A stretch of DNA of 64,000 nt from Paraburkholderia sp. GTDB taxonomy: Bacteria; Pseudomonadota; Gammaproteobacteria; Burkholderiales; Burkholderiaceae. Below the pieces are notes generated by a model. It had not been told where the DNA came from. It worked only from the letters and a program-made list of their open reading frames with translations, and ran no database searches. Shown here one piece after another: positions 62,464 through 64,000 of the stretch. Positions within the stretch are counted from its first letter, which is position 1, and each line of letters begins with the position of its first letter. Where the stretch lies: NCBI RefSeq assembly GCF_024281035.1, contig NZ_JAMXLH010000043.1:1-64000 (forward strand). The letters are read 5' to 3'. Position numbers and translations under genes: made by a program.

Positions 62464-63288
62464 TCATGTGTTGAAACCGGCGTTGAACCCGGCATTGAAA
62501 CGGGGCGGGCGTTTTTCGAGCAAGGCGTCCAGTGCCTCCCGGTGATCCGCGCTCTGATGCGCGAGCGACTGGAATCCGGCGGACAGTTCAAGCAACGTGT
62601 CCAGCCGGGCATGCTGCCCCTCCTTCATCAGACGCTTGGTCATCCTGAGTGCGTGACCGGGGTTGCGAGCGATGCGTCGTGCCAGATCGCGCGCGGCGTC
62701 CAGCAACTGCTCGGCTGGCACGACGCGCGACACGAGTCCCCATGCGAGCGCCGTCTGCGCGTCGATGGCGTCGCCGGTAAATGCCATTTCACAGGCGCGC
62801 GACATACCCACCGCGCGCGGCAGAAGCCATGCGCCTCCATCGCCGGGGATAATGCCGATCTTGACGAAACTCTCCGCAAAAACCGCGGTGTCGGCGGCGA
62901 TCCGGATATCGCAGATACAGGCCAGATCGTTGCCCGCACCGATCGCGGGGCCGTTTACGGCGGCGATCAAGGGCACCTCCAGATTGCTCAGCACACTGAC
63001 CATGCGCTGGATGCCGTCGCGGTAGTGGTAACGCGTGTTGACGCTCTCGCCATGCCCGCCGCTTGCGAGACGCTCGCGCATGGCCTTGACGTTGCCGCCC
63101 GATGAAAATGCGGTGCCTGCGCCGGTGAGGATCACCGCTCGTACCGATCGGTCGAGGTTGATGCGTTCGGCTGCCGCAATCAGGGCATGAAGCATGTCCG
63201 GGTCGGAAATCGCATTGCGCATTTCCGGACGATTGATCGTCAACGTGACGACACCATCGTGCTGCTCGTAGAGCAATATTTCTTCCAT
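62464..63288 (-). CDS. crotonase-family enoyl-CoA hydratase/isomerase
   Basis: A 274-residue crotonase: oxyanion text GTAFSSGGNVKAM and VNGPAIGAGNDLACICDIRI. The usual first Glu (GGxELA) is Asp in GAGNDLA, and the second Glu position is Phe (FAESFVKIG), so it may be an isomerase or other crotonase type. The C terminus ends in a short FNAGFNAGFNT repeat. A GGAGACAACC site precedes the start. It is the first gene of the operon, divergent from the IclR gene. Confidence 0.9.
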   Translation of the reverse strand: MEEILLYEQHDGVVTLTINRPEMRNAISDPDMLHALIAAAERINLDRSVRAVILTGAGTAFSSGGNVKAMRERLASGGHGESVNTRYHYRDGIQRMVSVLSNLEVPLIAAVNGPAIGAGNDLACICDIRIAADTAVFAESFVKIGIIPGDGGAWLLPRAVGMSRACEMAFTGDAIDAQTALAWGLVSRVVPAEQLLDAARDLARRIARNPGHALRMTKRLMKEGQHARLDTLLELSAGFQSLAHQSADHREALDALLEKRPPRFNAGFNAGFNT

Positions 63289-63466
63289 GAGGTTGTCTCC
63301 TGTTTTATTTCGGTGCCTTATTTCGGTGCCGTATTTTGCTGACCGTGGGTCTGTCCCCGTTCAGTCAGCGTGATGGACCGAGCGTAGAACACGATTGTCG
63401 GCAGATAAAACTCCTGATACACATATGTAGATCGGTCAATCCGGTCGGTGATCTGGAGGAGGCGGC

Positions 63467-64000
63467 ATGGATGGTGTGATCAAAAGTGCGAAGCGGGTAT
63501 TCGAGGTGCTGGAATATTTCAGGGACGTGCGGCGGCCGCTGGCCGTGCGTGAAATCTCGGCGCACTGCCGCTATCCTTTATCGAGTACGGCGGTGCTGCT
63601 GAAGGACATGGCAACGCTCGGGTATCTGAATTACGACCGCGAAATCAAGGCCTATTTCCCGACGATGCAGATTGCCGTGCTGGGCGACTGGGTACTCGAA
63701 TCCCTCGTGGCCCACAGCGAAGTGCAGGCATTGGCGGAGAACGTATCCCGCCAGTGCGGCGAGACCGTCATCGTCGGCGTGCAGAACGATGTATTCGTGC
63801 ACTACGCGCACGTGATCCCGGGCCAATATCAGGTGCGCTTCTTTACGCCGGTCGGATCGCGACGCGCGCTGTGCCTCTCGGGTATCGGATGGGCCATCCT
63901 GAGCGTGCAGCCCGATGCCGTGATTCTCAAGCTCGTGCTGCAGACGATCCAGCGCCTTGGCCGTAGCGCGCGGGCCATCAGCGAAGAATATGTGATGGGT
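63467..64000 (+). CDS. IclR-family regulator (cut by window end)
   Basis: The first 178 codons of an IclR-type regulator. The winged-helix part (VIKSAKRVFEVLEYFRDVRR to LSSTAVLLKDMATLGYL) is complete and the effector domain has begun (GETVIVGVQNDVFVHYAHVI). The gene is still open at 64000. A GGAGGA site lies 6 bp before the ATG. It faces away from the acyl-CoA operon and probably controls it by binding the 178-bp divergent spacer. Confidence 0.92.
   Translation, partial: MDGVIKSAKRVFEVLEYFRDVRRPLAVREISAHCRYPLSSTAVLLKDMATLGYLNYDREIKAYFPTMQIAVLGDWVLESLVAHSEVQALAENVSRQCGETVIVGVQNDVFVHYAHVIPGQYQVRFFTPVGSRRALCLSGIGWAILSVQPDAVILKLVLQTIQRLGRSARAISEEYVMG

Overview
The window is GC-rich DNA from a betaproteobacterium, most likely a member of Burkholderiaceae close to Paraburkholderia, Caballeronia or Burkholderia. 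This rests on gene content and protein style: HmgA, a DUF5594-type protein, a DUF4148-type secreted peptide, an entericidin, an Omp32-type porin and a clade I NosZ. It is an inference from family resemblance. No rRNA, tRNA, CRISPR array, integrase or insertion sequence was found.

Left part (1-32 kb): a 7-bp tandem repeat, a degenerate EAL protein and a secreted phospholipase D-like protein are followed by a self-contained TonB set (exbD, tonB, receptor, exbB) and hmgA. Next come mostly single housekeeping or accessory genes: a winged-helix/TPR regulator, a crotonase, an Osa/FiwA-like small protein, a wrecked aspartate 4-decarboxylase remnant, an MFS carrier, a thiol isomerase, a TAXI-type binding protein, a BON protein, TauE and RarD. 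A sulfide-handling block (DUF442-SQR fusion, two YeeE/YedE halves, BigR-like repressor) precedes an MDR oxidoreductase, an entericidin, a WecA-like transferase, a PLP enzyme and an atypical DnaJ. An Nramp-like transporter with an altered metal site closes this part. Many spacers here hold short tandem repeats of unrelated sequence, often just beyond a stop codon.

Centre (32.8-49.8 kb): a nitrous oxide respiration locus. On the minus strand are apbE/nosX, a second ABC-2 transporter and a spare tatA. Divergently, on the plus strand, are nosZ-nosD-nosF-nosY-nosL, two unknown small genes, a lipoprotein cytochrome c and nosR. A second plus-strand unit holds a diheme cytochrome c4 and a full bc1 complex (petA-petB-petC). 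Together they can carry electrons from quinol through bc1 and small cytochromes to NosZ. Tat export (NosZ, Rieske), copper-site maturation (NosDFY, NosL) and flavinylation of NosR (ApbE) are also covered. An FNR/DNR-type site sits at ideal spacing to a -10 hexamer upstream of the c4-pet unit.

Right part (50.8-64 kb): three chemoreceptors follow directly (a four-helix type with a CheR/CheB tether, a large helical possibly NIT-like type, and an Aer-like PAS type). Then come an OmpA-family protein and a divergent catabolic operon. The operon holds a crotonase, two translationally coupled acyl-CoA dehydrogenases, a CaiB-type CoA transferase and a porin, next to an IclR regulator cut by the window end.
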